NCBI RefSeq assembly: GCF_040372045.1
Contig: NZ_BAABWH010000001.1
Direction: 5' to 3' (one strand)
DNA: 64,000 nucleotides
Source: Thalassolituus sp006212115
GTDB taxonomy: Bacteria; Pseudomonadota; Gammaproteobacteria; Pseudomonadales; Oceanobacteraceae
The notes below the pieces were generated by a model. That model did not search any database. It worked only from the letters and a program-made list of their open reading frames with translations, and was not told the origin of the DNA. Positions 55,124-63,300 of this stretch are shown here, piece by piece. The position numbers and the translations under genes are program-made. How positions within the stretch are numbered: the stretch's first letter is position 1; every line of letters begins with the position of its first letter.

Positions 55124-55984
55124 TCAGGCTTTTCCCTGTATCTCCAGGGCACGCTGATACAGCGCTTTCTTGTTCTCACCGGTCAAGTCGGCGATCACGG
55201 CAGCGGCTTTCTTCGGTGGCAGTTCCACCAACAGCAAGCGGAACAGCTTATCCATATCAAAGGAGGTCGCTGTCGCGGGATCAGGGTTGCCTGCCACCAT
55301 CACGACAAACTCTCCCTTGGTCTGATCGGCATCCTGTTGCAGCTGTACAGCGATGTCTGCCAGCGTGCCGTGATAAAAGCTCTCGTAGGTTTTGGTCAAT
55401 TCGCGGGCAACACAAGCCGGACGCTCGTCACCAAACGCTTCCATCATCAGGCTCAGCGTTTCCAGAATACGATGCTTGGACTCATAGAAGACCAGTGTTG
55501 CGGTCTCATTCACCAAAGGAGACAACCGATCTCTGCGGCCACCAGCCTTGTGAGGCAAGAACCCCTCGAACAAAAAGCGGTCAGTCGGCAGCCCCGCCGC
55601 ACTTAATGCTGTAATCAGGGCACTTGGTCCCGGAACCGGTGTCACAGTAAAACCACGAACCCGTAATGCCTGAACAAGTGGAAATCCCGGGTCTGAGATA
55701 AGGGGGGTCCCTGCATCGGATACCAGCGCCATATTGCGGCCGCTTTCAAGATGCTCGGATATCTGATCAATCCGATCCCGTTCATTGTGGTCATGAACCG
55801 ACAGCATCACTTTGCGCAGCCCGAGGTGCTGAAGTAATTTCTGGGTATGTCTGGTATCCTCACAGGCAATTACGTCAACCTCGCTGAGGACGCTTACTGC
55901 GCGCTCACTGAGATCAGCGAGATTACCAATTGGCGTTGCGACAACGTAAAGAACGCCACTCTGAGTTTTGGTTGGATGAGACAT
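55124..55984 (-). CDS. rsmI: 16S rRNA (cytidine(1402)-2'-O)-methyltransferase RsmI
   Basis: Methylates the ribose of C1402 in the 16S decoding centre. The tetrapyrrole methylase-like fold begins LYVVATPIGNLADLSERA and includes SDAGTPLISDPGFPLVQAL and FEGFLPHKAGGRRDRLS, all typical of RsmI. The start at 55984 (or 55987) is chosen because the protein then begins five or so residues before the core; the open frame reaches 56092 inside lpoA. It is divergent from lpoA. Confidence 0.95.
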   Translation of the reverse strand: MSHPTKTQSGVLYVVATPIGNLADLSERAVSVLSEVDVIACEDTRHTQKLLQHLGLRKVMLSVHDHNERDRIDQISEHLESGRNMALVSDAGTPLISDPGFPLVQALRVRGFTVTPVPGPSALITALSAAGLPTDRFLFEGFLPHKAGGRRDRLSPLVNETATLVFYESKHRILETLSLMMEAFGDERPACVARELTKTYESFYHGTLADIAVQLQQDADQTKGEFVVMVAGNPDPATATSFDMDKLFRLLLVELPPKKAAAVIADLTGENKKALYQRALEIQGKA

Positions 55985-55985
55985 C

Positions 55986-57821
55986 ATGCGGGATACCGTA
56001 TCTGAAAAACGCTTGCTGAAATCCTGGTCGCAGGTACTGCTTCCAGCATTGACCCTGGCCACATTTGTGGCTGGCTTATCGGGATGCGCCACGACACCCG
56101 ATTCTAATACTGCCGAAAGCTCACAGGAGGAAATCCGACCCGAGCTTGTGCAGCAGTTTGGCTATATCCGTCAATTGACCGATGCGGGCGAGTTTGGCGC
56201 TGCCAGCTTGCAATTGCAACAGCTTGACCTCCCCAATCTGTCCCCCGCCGCTCAAGCCGAGTGGTATCTGTTAATGGCAGAGGCGCAAATCGCTGAAGGC
56301 AACACCGACGCCGCTGCCAGCCAGTTACAGCAGTTTGATTTGCTTCAAAACGCAGCATCCGATGCGCAGCAATATCGGGCTACCCTGATATCAGCTCAGA
56401 TTCTTGAGCTTCAGGGAGACTACCTGGCTGCCGCCCGCGAACGGGACTTTGTTTCTGAAGTGCTAAGCGAAACACAGAAGCAGGATAACTACGAGCAACT
56501 GTGGAAGAACCTCCAGAGAATCCCTGCCGAAGAATTACAGATTCGAGCGGACAAAGCGCCAGATACGCGATTCGGAGCCTGGTTAGAGTTAGCGGCCATC
56601 AGTCGTGACCACCAGCTCACCATCGACGAACAACTGGCAGGCGTAAACAACTGGCGCTTCCTGTACCCGGATCACCCAGCGGCATTTCAGCTGCCGGGGG
56701 CCTTGTCCCTGCTCGAAGACATCGCGGCTTCACGACCTGAACGCATCGCGCTTCTGTTACCTTTGAGCGGCAACCTGGCATCGTCAGGCAAGGCCATTCG
56801 TGATGGTTTTATGGCAGCCTACTACGACACCCTTAATAAAGGCTTTCCGGCCCCTGCCATTACTCTGGTGGATGCCAACCTGATGGAGAGTATGGATCAA
56901 GCTTATGCCCAAGCCATTCAATCTGGTAGCCAATGGGTAGTGGGCCCGCTCACCAAGCAGGATGTCCAGACACTTGAGAACCGAGCGTCCCTGCCATTGC
57001 CTACGCTTGCTCTCAACTACGGCAATAAACAAGCGAGTCCTTTCTCTCCGCTTCCCAAAGAGTTGTTCCAATTTGGACTGGCGGCAGAGGATGAAGCCCG
57101 TCAGATTGCCGAAAAGGCATGGGAAGACGGACATCGTCGGGCACTCGTCATGATCCCGGAAGGAAGCTGGGGCGAGAGAATTTATTTGGCCTTTGAAGCA
57201 CGCTGGTTGGCTCTCGGGGGTGAGATTGACGAAACACTTCCGTACGCTCGACGTGCTCAAGACTACAACCCTCCAATCAGCCAGCTGTTGAATGTCGACA
57301 GCAGTCAAAGCCGCTATCGAACCATTCGCAGCCTGATGCGCCAGCCAGTGGAATTTGAACCTCGCCGCCGCCAGGACGCAGACTGGATTTTCCTTGTAGC
57401 ACTGCCCGAAGAAGCGCGACAGATTAAACCGACACTGGCGTTTAACTTTGCAGCCGACCTCCCGGTTTACGCGACATCTCACGTATTCTCTGGAGAATCC
57501 GATGTCCGCAAAGATCGTGACCTGAACGGCATCTACTTCTGCGACGTTCCATGGCTGTTACACGATACGGCGCTGAAGCAAAACGTTGACGACGTGACTG
57601 GTGGTCAGGGCGGCTTCACACGCCTCTATGCCATGGGCGCAGATGCCTTCCGCCTGGTTGCTCGAGTACAGCAACTACAGGCTTTCCCCGACAGCCAGAT
57701 ATTCGGCAATACGGGTGCCCTGACGCTCGATGAATCACGACGCATACGTCGTAGCACCGACTGCACCCGCTTCCGCGGCGGCAAGCCAGTAAAGCTTTCT
57801 GACGCGGGGACAGTGAACTAA
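55986..57821 (+). CDS. lpoA: Penicillin-binding protein activator LpoA
   Basis: Outer-membrane lipoprotein that activates PBP1a from the periplasm. A signal peptide with lipobox LSGC (Cys about 34) is followed by helical TPR-like repeats (QQFGYIRQLTDAGEFGAASL; about 50-240) and a periplasmic binding protein-like C-terminal domain (RIALLLPLSGNLASSGKAIRDG; about 255-600). Length 611 residues. Its ATG lies within a few bases of the rsmI start on the other strand, so each upstream region is inside the other gene. Confidence 0.93.
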   Translation: MRDTVSEKRLLKSWSQVLLPALTLATFVAGLSGCATTPDSNTAESSQEEIRPELVQQFGYIRQLTDAGEFGAASLQLQQLDLPNLSPAAQAEWYLLMAEAQIAEGNTDAAASQLQQFDLLQNAASDAQQYRATLISAQILELQGDYLAAARERDFVSEVLSETQKQDNYEQLWKNLQRIPAEELQIRADKAPDTRFGAWLELAAISRDHQLTIDEQLAGVNNWRFLYPDHPAAFQLPGALSLLEDIAASRPERIALLLPLSGNLASSGKAIRDGFMAAYYDTLNKGFPAPAITLVDANLMESMDQAYAQAIQSGSQWVVGPLTKQDVQTLENRASLPLPTLALNYGNKQASPFSPLPKELFQFGLAAEDEARQIAEKAWEDGHRRALVMIPEGSWGERIYLAFEARWLALGGEIDETLPYARRAQDYNPPISQLLNVDSSQSRYRTIRSLMRQPVEFEPRRRQDADWIFLVALPEEARQIKPTLAFNFAADLPVYATSHVFSGESDVRKDRDLNGIYFCDVPWLLHDTALKQNVDDVTGGQGGFTRLYAMGADAFRLVARVQQLQAFPDSQIFGNTGALTLDESRRIRRSTDCTRFRGGKPVKLSDAGTVN

Positions 57822-57869
57822 GGCGACTGCTCACACATCCCGTACATCCAGCAACGCCAGGGAGGGCGT

Positions 57870-58277
57870 ATGTGGTTCAAATCAAACAAGTCTCAGTCAG
57901 CAGACCGAACGACGCTCCAAAAGACACGCCAGACGACGCGCCAAAAAGGCGATGCTATTGAAGTCGCGGCTCAAAACTTTTTGCGCACCAAAGGCCTGCG
58001 CCCAGTCACCCGCAACTACCTGATTAAGGGCGGCGAGATTGATCTCGTTATGCGTGATGGCGAGGTGCTCGTCTTCATTGAAGTACGCTTCAGGCAATCA
58101 ACAGATCACGGCTCGGGAGCCGAAACCGTCACTTACCAGAAACAGCGCAGACTTCGTCGCGCCGCCCTGCATTATCTTCAGAAACACTATGGCAACCACG
58201 AGCCAGATTGCCGTTTCGACGTAATCTCTGCTCACGGTACGCCGGTCGTGTTTGACTGGATACCCAACGCTTTCTGA
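57870..58277 (+). CDS. yraN: YraN-family nuclease-fold protein (UPF0102)
   Basis: A 135-residue protein with the UPF0102 endonuclease-like core GGEIDLVMRDGEVLVFIEVRFR, where E-x-D and E-V-R/K resemble the nuclease E-D-x(n)-E-x-K triad, and the conserved HGSGAETVTYQKQRRLRRAALHYL. Function is not established. It follows lpoA after 48 bases in the usual rsmI|lpoA-yraN-diaA block. Confidence 0.9.
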   Translation: MWFKSNKSQSADRTTLQKTRQTTRQKGDAIEVAAQNFLRTKGLRPVTRNYLIKGGEIDLVMRDGEVLVFIEVRFRQSTDHGSGAETVTYQKQRRLRRAALHYLQKHYGNHEPDCRFDVISAHGTPVVFDWIPNAF

Positions 58278-58343
58278 AGTTCGCCTTTTTCTTTACTCTC
58301 GGGTTCTTTATTATGACGGGCAGATGTAAACGGGAGTTTATCT

Positions 58344-58928
58344 GTGCAAGATCGTATTATCGGCCACTTCGGCGCAAGTATCGAAACCAAGACGTTATCT
58401 GCCGAAGAGTTACCACCTTATATTGAACATGCCTCGCAGATTATGGTGAATGCCCTGGTCAGTGGTGGAAAAATTCTTACCTGCGGTAATGGTGGTTCTG
58501 CGGGTGACGCACAGCACTTCTCTTCTGAACTCCTCAATCGGTTTGAACGCGAGCGCCCTAGCCTGCCTGCGATCGCGCTGACTACCGACCCATCAACCAT
58601 CACGTCCATCGCTAACGACTACAGCTACAACGAAGTCTTCAGCAAACAGATTCGTGCGCTGGGCAATCCCGGCGATGTACTGCTGGCTATCTCAACCAGC
58701 GGTAACTCAAGTAACGTGGTGCAGGCGATTCAGGCTGCGCATGAACGCGATATGGTGGTCGTTGCTCTGTCAGGGAAAGATGGCGGCCATATGACGTCAC
58801 TGCTGACAGCAGAAGATGTTGAGATCCGGGTACCCAGTGATGTCACCGCTCGAATTCAGGAAGTTCACCTGGTCGTGATTCACTGCCTGTGCGATCTGAT
58901 CGATTGCGCGCTCTTCGGTGAAGAATAA
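58344..58928 (+). CDS. diaA: DnaA initiator-associating protein DiaA (SIS domain)
   Basis: SIS-domain tetramer that binds DnaA and promotes timely initiation; also similar to GmhA phosphoheptose isomerase. Sugar-phosphate loops are CGNGGSAGDAQHFSSEL and STSGNSSNVVQAIQAA. The genomic place after yraN favours DiaA. Start is GTG at 58344 behind GGGAG. The stop is the first copy of a 15-base tandem repeat, and the usual next gene, dolP/yraP, is missing. Confidence 0.92.
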   Translation: MQDRIIGHFGASIETKTLSAEELPPYIEHASQIMVNALVSGGKILTCGNGGSAGDAQHFSSELLNRFERERPSLPAIALTTDPSTITSIANDYSYNEVFSKQIRALGNPGDVLLAISTSGNSSNVVQAIQAAHERDMVVVALSGKDGGHMTSLLTAEDVEIRVPSDVTARIQEVHLVVIHCLCDLIDCALFGEE

Positions 58929-58963
58929 CTGGCTGAAGAATAACTGGGTGAAGAATAAGTGCC
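58919..58963. repeat. 15-base tandem repeat at the diaA 3' end
   Basis: Three tandem units starting at 58919, 58934 and 58949 (TGAAGAATAACTGGC, TGAAGAATAACTGGG, TGAAGAATAAGTGCC). The first contains the diaA stop codon, so slippage or recombination could alter the region just after diaA. It forms the left edge of a patch of broken genes. Confidence 0.9.
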
Positions 58964-59035
58964 GTCATATAAGCTTCGCTTAACAACTTCTCTGCACGTG
59001 GACTCAACCCAAAGACATTCTGCCAATGAAGTATG

Positions 59036-59431
59036 CGATAACCATGATATTGACTCGTGCATGGCACAAATCCGGGGGCCAGCCAGTGTCTGACTGAAAG
59101 GACCCGCGTAGCCCGGCCAAAGACGAGCTCCCCAGCGCGATGCTATTTCATCCTGAGGCAGATAATGGGCGATGTTGTCCGCTAGAACGGCAAGTTGCCG
59201 TACATTGAACCGGACACCGCCACTTACATGCGCTTGTGAGGCAAGGTCTTCAACGAAGATGCCTGTACCACGAAGCAACTTGTGCTGAGGCACATCCGAT
59301 GCCAGCGCCAGATCGAGAAGCTGAGCAATGGGGTAACAGGCCTGAAGATACTTATCTTCAGCCGCAAGCCAACCGCCTCGGCGTCTATGAGCGCCGGAGT
59401 CGTTGTTCTTATGAATAATCGTCGGCCTCAT
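59036..59431 (-). pseudogene. AraC-family regulator, 5' fragment
   Basis: The N-terminal ~132 codons resemble the ligand-binding domain of AraC regulators (LLDLALASDVPQHKLLRGTG; VRFNVRQLAVLADNIA; LWPGYAGPFSQTL). Similarity then stops and the frame runs on into a low-complexity tail produced by the 15-base repeats; there is no DNA-binding domain. The start overlaps the upstream GGDEF fragment's stop as ATGA, so the two were once one operon. It is a truncated pseudogene. Confidence 0.65.
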
Positions 59432-59667
59432 GACACCAGGCTCATACCATTTCCTGAAACCGCACTCTGCAATGCATCCGTTGCACGTTTAACCAAGGCC
59501 TGTGGATCATCCTTTGGCTGTCGGACACCGATACCAACATCTAACATCTGTTCGACCCTTTGGTCTGAACCGGATAGGTGAAAACAGAAATGTTCGACGG
59601 CTGTGCGCAGGTTAACCGCCAGATCGCGGGCCTCAGAGGGGCCGGTACGGGGCATCAGAATAACGAG
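59428..59667 (-). pseudogene. GGDEF domain, 3' fragment
   Basis: About 80 codons matching the end of a diguanylate cyclase GGDEF domain: LVILMPRTGPSEARDLAVN, then DVGIGVRQPKDD and PQALVKRATDALQSAVSGNG. The first residues correspond to just after the GG(D/E)EF motif, which is missing, and in-frame stops lie immediately upstream. No activity is expected. Its stop overlaps the AraC fragment's start. Confidence 0.65.
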
Positions 59668-59785
59668 TCACTATCAACGACAGTGCTAAAACCCTAGTCG
59701 CTCATCATCTCGTTAAACAGCAGACCGTTTCATCTCAGCCATTATCATTTGCGGTTGAGGGACTGTGTCTTTACCAGCCCGATAA
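59668..59785. other. Non-coding gap between broken genes
   Basis: Stops occur in the frames of both neighbouring fragments. No promoter, RNA or repeat was recognised. It marks the junction between the minus-strand GGDEF remnant and the plus-strand phytase remnant. Confidence 0.5.
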
Positions 59786-60532
59786 AATGCAGAGGCCAGC
59801 CTGATTCCGGGTACCGATAAACAGTATGGTCTGGATGTATACGACTTAACGGGTAAGCTGAAACAGAGGCTGGACAATGGACGTCTGAACAACGTTGATG
59901 TCCGCTACAATCAGGAACTTGCCGGCAAGGTCGTTGATATCGCCGCCGCCAGTCACCGGGATCTGAGTGCCATCAGCCTGTTTGCCATAGATCAGACTTC
60001 AGGGCACGTTTCCTGGGTGAGTGATATAAAAACCCAACTCGATGATGTCTACGGTCTGTGCATGGCTCAGACCAATCAGGGCACTTACGTCTTCATTAAT
60101 GATCAGGACGGTCGCTACGAGCAGTATAAAGTCATTACTGAAAACGACACCTGGTCAGCGAAGCGGGTTCGGGAGTTCGCTCTTCCTTCTCAACCAGAAG
60201 GCTGCGTTGCCGATGTCGAAGGCATGTCGATTTATCACGGTACCGAAACAAGTTATCTGGTGGTCAGTAGTCAGGGCGACGACAGCTACGTGCTTTATTC
60301 AAGTGATGCGCCTGATGAATATGTTGGCCGGTTTCACATCGCAATGAATGCCGCTGCGGGAATTGATGGAGCATCGGAAACCGACGGACTCGACGTGACC
60401 TCTGCAGCGCTGGGCAGTGCCTATCCGGATAGTTTGCTGGTCGTTCAGGATGGTCGGAATGTAATGCCTGCGGAGAACCAGAATTACAAGCAGGTGAGCT
60501 GGTCAGACATCGCGCTCGAACTCAAACTCTGA
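59786..60532 (+). pseudogene. Beta-propeller phytase, 5'-truncated
   Basis: About 248 codons match the C-terminal two thirds of a beta-propeller phytase: IPGTDKQYGLDVYDLTGKL, RLNNVDVRYNQE, QPEGCVADVEGMS, and VVQDGRNVMPAENQNYKQV at the end. A TAA lies immediately before codon 1 (59783-59785), and no signal peptide or first blade is present. The longest frame with a start (GTG 60017) would lack more of the propeller. Phytases of this type release phosphate from phytate and are often Pho-regulated; this copy is almost certainly dead. Confidence 0.75.
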
Positions 60533-60581
60533 TAGTCGTAGCCGCTACCGCAGGTAGCTCTATAGTAGCGGCCTCGTCAGC

Positions 60582-61382
60582 TCAGCCGGAGCAATAGTCG
60601 CTCTGGCAGGAACAGGTCTGACGAGCCGGTACTTTCCAACGCTGCCAGTCACCCGACGCGGCATCATAAGTACGAAGGTAGCCATGCTGCGGCGCACCGA
60701 ACCCAACGATTAAGCGCAACGCTTCCACCACCTGAGTCGTGCCAATAATGCCGACTACCGGCGACAGAATACCGTTTTCTGAGCACGTCAAAGCGCCATC
60801 CTGCAAAGCCGGATAGAGACACCGATAACAAGGCGCCCCTTCCTCACGAGGGTCAAAAACAGCGATCTGGCCATTCAAAGCAACGGCGGCGCCGGATACC
60901 CAAGGAATACGATTCTGCAGGCAGACGTCATTAATCGCGTAGCGAACAGCGGCGTTATCAGAGCAGTCGACGATAACCAGCAGGCCGTCATCTGAACTGC
61001 CATGCCCGTTTAACCAGTCCTCTGAGCTCAACCAGTCCTGTTGCCTAAACCACTCAGAGTCAGCACGCTGAACATAGCATGATATTTTTACGTCCGGATT
61101 AATCGCCTGACAGCGCTGCGCGGCGGATTCTACCTTGCTCAGACCCACTGAAACTGAATCGTGAACCACCTGCCGCTGCAGGTTTGAAACCTCGACCTGA
61201 TCGTCATCTACCAGAATCAGATGCCCGACTCCCGATGCAGCCAGATACAGTGCCACCGGTGATCCGAGACCACCCAGCCCGATCACTACAACTGTCGCTC
61301 GGGAAATCGCTTCCTGCCCCTCGATATCTACCTCAGGAAGCAGAATATGGCGGCTGTAACGGAGCAGTTGATCATCCTTCAT
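60582..61382 (-). CDS. moeB: Molybdopterin-synthase adenylyltransferase-like (MoeB/ThiF)
   Basis: E1-like enzyme that adenylates the C-terminus of MoaD or a related sulfur carrier. The ATP site is VVIGLGGLGSPVALYLAASG and the Arg/Asp residues lie in LQRQVVHD and DCSDNAAVRYAIND; two Cys pairs (CYRC and CSCQSDYC) bind zinc. The start overlaps the prmC stop by 4 bases. In hemA-prfA-prmC neighbourhoods this gene is usually named moeB; a ThiF role is also possible. Confidence 0.87.
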   Translation of the reverse strand: MKDDQLLRYSRHILLPEVDIEGQEAISRATVVVIGLGGLGSPVALYLAASGVGHLILVDDDQVEVSNLQRQVVHDSVSVGLSKVESAAQRCQAINPDVKISCYVQRADSEWFRQQDWLSSEDWLNGHGSSDDGLLVIVDCSDNAAVRYAINDVCLQNRIPWVSGAAVALNGQIAVFDPREEGAPCYRCLYPALQDGALTCSENGILSPVVGIIGTTQVVEALRLIVGFGAPQHGYLRTYDAASGDWQRWKVPARQTCSCQSDYCSG

Positions 61383-62218
61383 TCAGGCACTCCCGGCAGT
61401 TGTCCACCACTGATCCTTGGGTTGCCGCCCAGATCACAGCGGTTCTGCACGTTTACGAAGCCTTTCTGACGTAAGTAGTCACATACCGCTTTAGCCTGAT
61501 CATAACCGTGCTCCAACAATAACCAGCCGTCGGGTTTCAGATAATCTGGCGCGTGATCAATGATATGAAACAGATCCGCCAACCCTGACTGCTCGGCCAC
61601 CAATGCTGAAGCAGGCTCAAAGCGCACATCTCCCTCGTTAAGGTGATGATCGTCAGGATCGATATAGGGTGGATTCGAAACTATCAGATCGAAATGGCCA
61701 GTGACGTGCTCAAACCAACTACCATGAATCACATGGACATCCAGCTCGAGGCGCTCGGCATTATTCTTAGCCAGCGCATGAGCATCCGCATTGAACTCCA
61801 CGGCTTCGACAGACCAGGCGGGATATTCACTTTTAATCGCCAGCGCAATCGCGCCTGTGCCAGTACCAAGATCAATAGCCCGTGCAGCATCTGGCAAATC
61901 CAGATCCAGCGTCCATTCAATCAGAGTTTCAGTATCCGGCCTTGGGATGAGTGTCGAAGGTGCAACTCTGAGCGGTAATGACCAGAACTCTCTTACACCC
62001 GTCAGGTGCGCTACGGGATGTCCCTCAATACGGCGGGCCAACAAGGTGTCGAGCAAGTCTTGTTGAGATTCTGTCAGCGGTTTTTCCGGCCAGGTGTATA
62101 GCCACGCGCGATTCACCTCTAACACATGCATCAACAAAAGTTCTGCATCAGCACGAGGCGACTCACTGTCGGTCAGTGAGGTCTGAGCACGATTCAGCCA
62201 GTCGCTAACGCTGCTCAC
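61379..62218 (-). CDS. prmC: Release factor glutamine methyltransferase PrmC
   Basis: Methylates the GGQ glutamine of RF1 and RF2. The SAM site is AIDLGTGTGAIALAIKSEYP and the catalytic NPPY lies in IVSNPPYIDPDD (about residue 183). The N-terminal helical domain ends RPDTETLIEW. The 279-residue gene overlaps prfA upstream and moeB downstream by 4 bases each; its substrate is encoded by the gene just before it. Confidence 0.96.
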   Translation of the reverse strand: MSSVSDWLNRAQTSLTDSESPRADAELLLMHVLEVNRAWLYTWPEKPLTESQQDLLDTLLARRIEGHPVAHLTGVREFWSLPLRVAPSTLIPRPDTETLIEWTLDLDLPDAARAIDLGTGTGAIALAIKSEYPAWSVEAVEFNADAHALAKNNAERLELDVHVIHGSWFEHVTGHFDLIVSNPPYIDPDDHHLNEGDVRFEPASALVAEQSGLADLFHIIDHAPDYLKPDGWLLLEHGYDQAKAVCDYLRQKGFVNVQNRCDLGGNPRISGGQLPGVPE

Positions 62219-63300
62219 TGCCCCGCCATTTCAGCCAGCAGGTTGGCCTGATGCTCGTGTATAAGAGGTTCAATCACTGGCGACAAGTCGCCCTGTACGA
62301 TTTCATCCAGTTTATACAGGGTCAGGTTAATGCGATGGTCGGTTACCCGGCCCTGTGGGTAATTGTAGGTACGGATACGCTCCGAACGGTCGCCCGAGCC
62401 AACCAGGGATTTACGCGTGGCAGCCTGCTCTGCCTGAGCAGCAACGCGCTGTGCATCACGCAGGCGTGTCGCCAGCATAGCCATGGCTTTGGCCTTGTTC
62501 TTGTGCTGCGAACGCTCGTCCTGACATTCAACCACAACGCCAGTTGGCAAGTGCGTAATACGGATAGCGGAGTCGGTTTTGTTGACGTGCTGACCGCCCG
62601 CGCCGGAGGCCCGGAAGGTATCAATACGCAGGTCGTTTTTGTTGATGTCTACTTCATCTTCGCTTTCAACTTCGGGCATCACAGCGACCGTGCAGGCTGA
62701 AGTGTGAATTCGCCCCTGACTTTCGGTTTCTGGAACACGCTGGACACGATGAGCGCCGGATTCGAACTTCAGACGTGAGTACACATCGGTGCCACTAATA
62801 CGCACGATCACCTCTTTGAATCCGCCATGCTCACCGTCATTTGCGCTCATCATTTCTGTACGCCAGCCCTGCGTTTCTGCAAAGCGGGTGTACATGCGAT
62901 ACAAGTCACCGGAGAAAATAGCCGCTTCATCACCGCCAGTTCCGGCACGGATTTCGACAATCACATTGCGACCATCGTCCGGATCTTTCGGCAACAGGAG
63001 AATCTCAATGCGTGCTTCAAGCGCTGCAATCGCCTCTTTCGCATTGTCGAGCTCTTCTTGTCCCATAGCTCGCATATCTGGATCATCATCGGACGCCAGG
63101 AGCTCGGCCTCTTCGCGGTCAGACACCGCCTGCTCATAATCTGAATAGGCCTTAGCCACTTCTTCCAGCTCGGCGTATTCCTTCGACAGATTACGAAATT
63201 TATCCTGATTACCGATCACATCCGGATCGGACAACAGATGCCCCACCTCTTCATAGCGGTCACGCAGGCTTTCAAGTTTTTGCAGTATGGAGGGTTTCAT
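62215..63300 (-). CDS. prfA: Peptide chain release factor 1
   Basis: Reads UAA and UAG and releases the peptide. The GGQ motif is in SGAGGQHVNKTDSAIRITH (about residue 235), the stop-codon region is in the domain 2 segment following AIFSGDLYRMYTRF, and the family end HEHQANLLAEMAGQ is normal for the 361-residue protein. It overlaps hemA and prmC by 4 bases each. Confidence 0.98.
   Translation of the reverse strand: MKPSILQKLESLRDRYEEVGHLLSDPDVIGNQDKFRNLSKEYAELEEVAKAYSDYEQAVSDREEAELLASDDDPDMRAMGQEELDNAKEAIAALEARIEILLLPKDPDDGRNVIVEIRAGTGGDEAAIFSGDLYRMYTRFAETQGWRTEMMSANDGEHGGFKEVIVRISGTDVYSRLKFESGAHRVQRVPETESQGRIHTSACTVAVMPEVESEDEVDINKNDLRIDTFRASGAGGQHVNKTDSAIRITHLPTGVVVECQDERSQHKNKAKAMAMLATRLRDAQRVAAQAEQAATRKSLVGSGDRSERIRTYNYPQGRVTDHRINLTLYKLDEIVQGDLSPVIEPLIHEHQANLLAEMAGQ

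Noticed and set aside
58880..59035. Ser/Tyr-rich C-terminus of the AraC fragment as a real domain
   Set aside because: It is the translated complement of the 15-base repeats and the end of diaA.
60017..60532. A short intact protein starting at GTG 60017
   Set aside because: The same frame continues upstream with clear phytase sequence to a stop at 59783, so it is a piece of a truncated gene.
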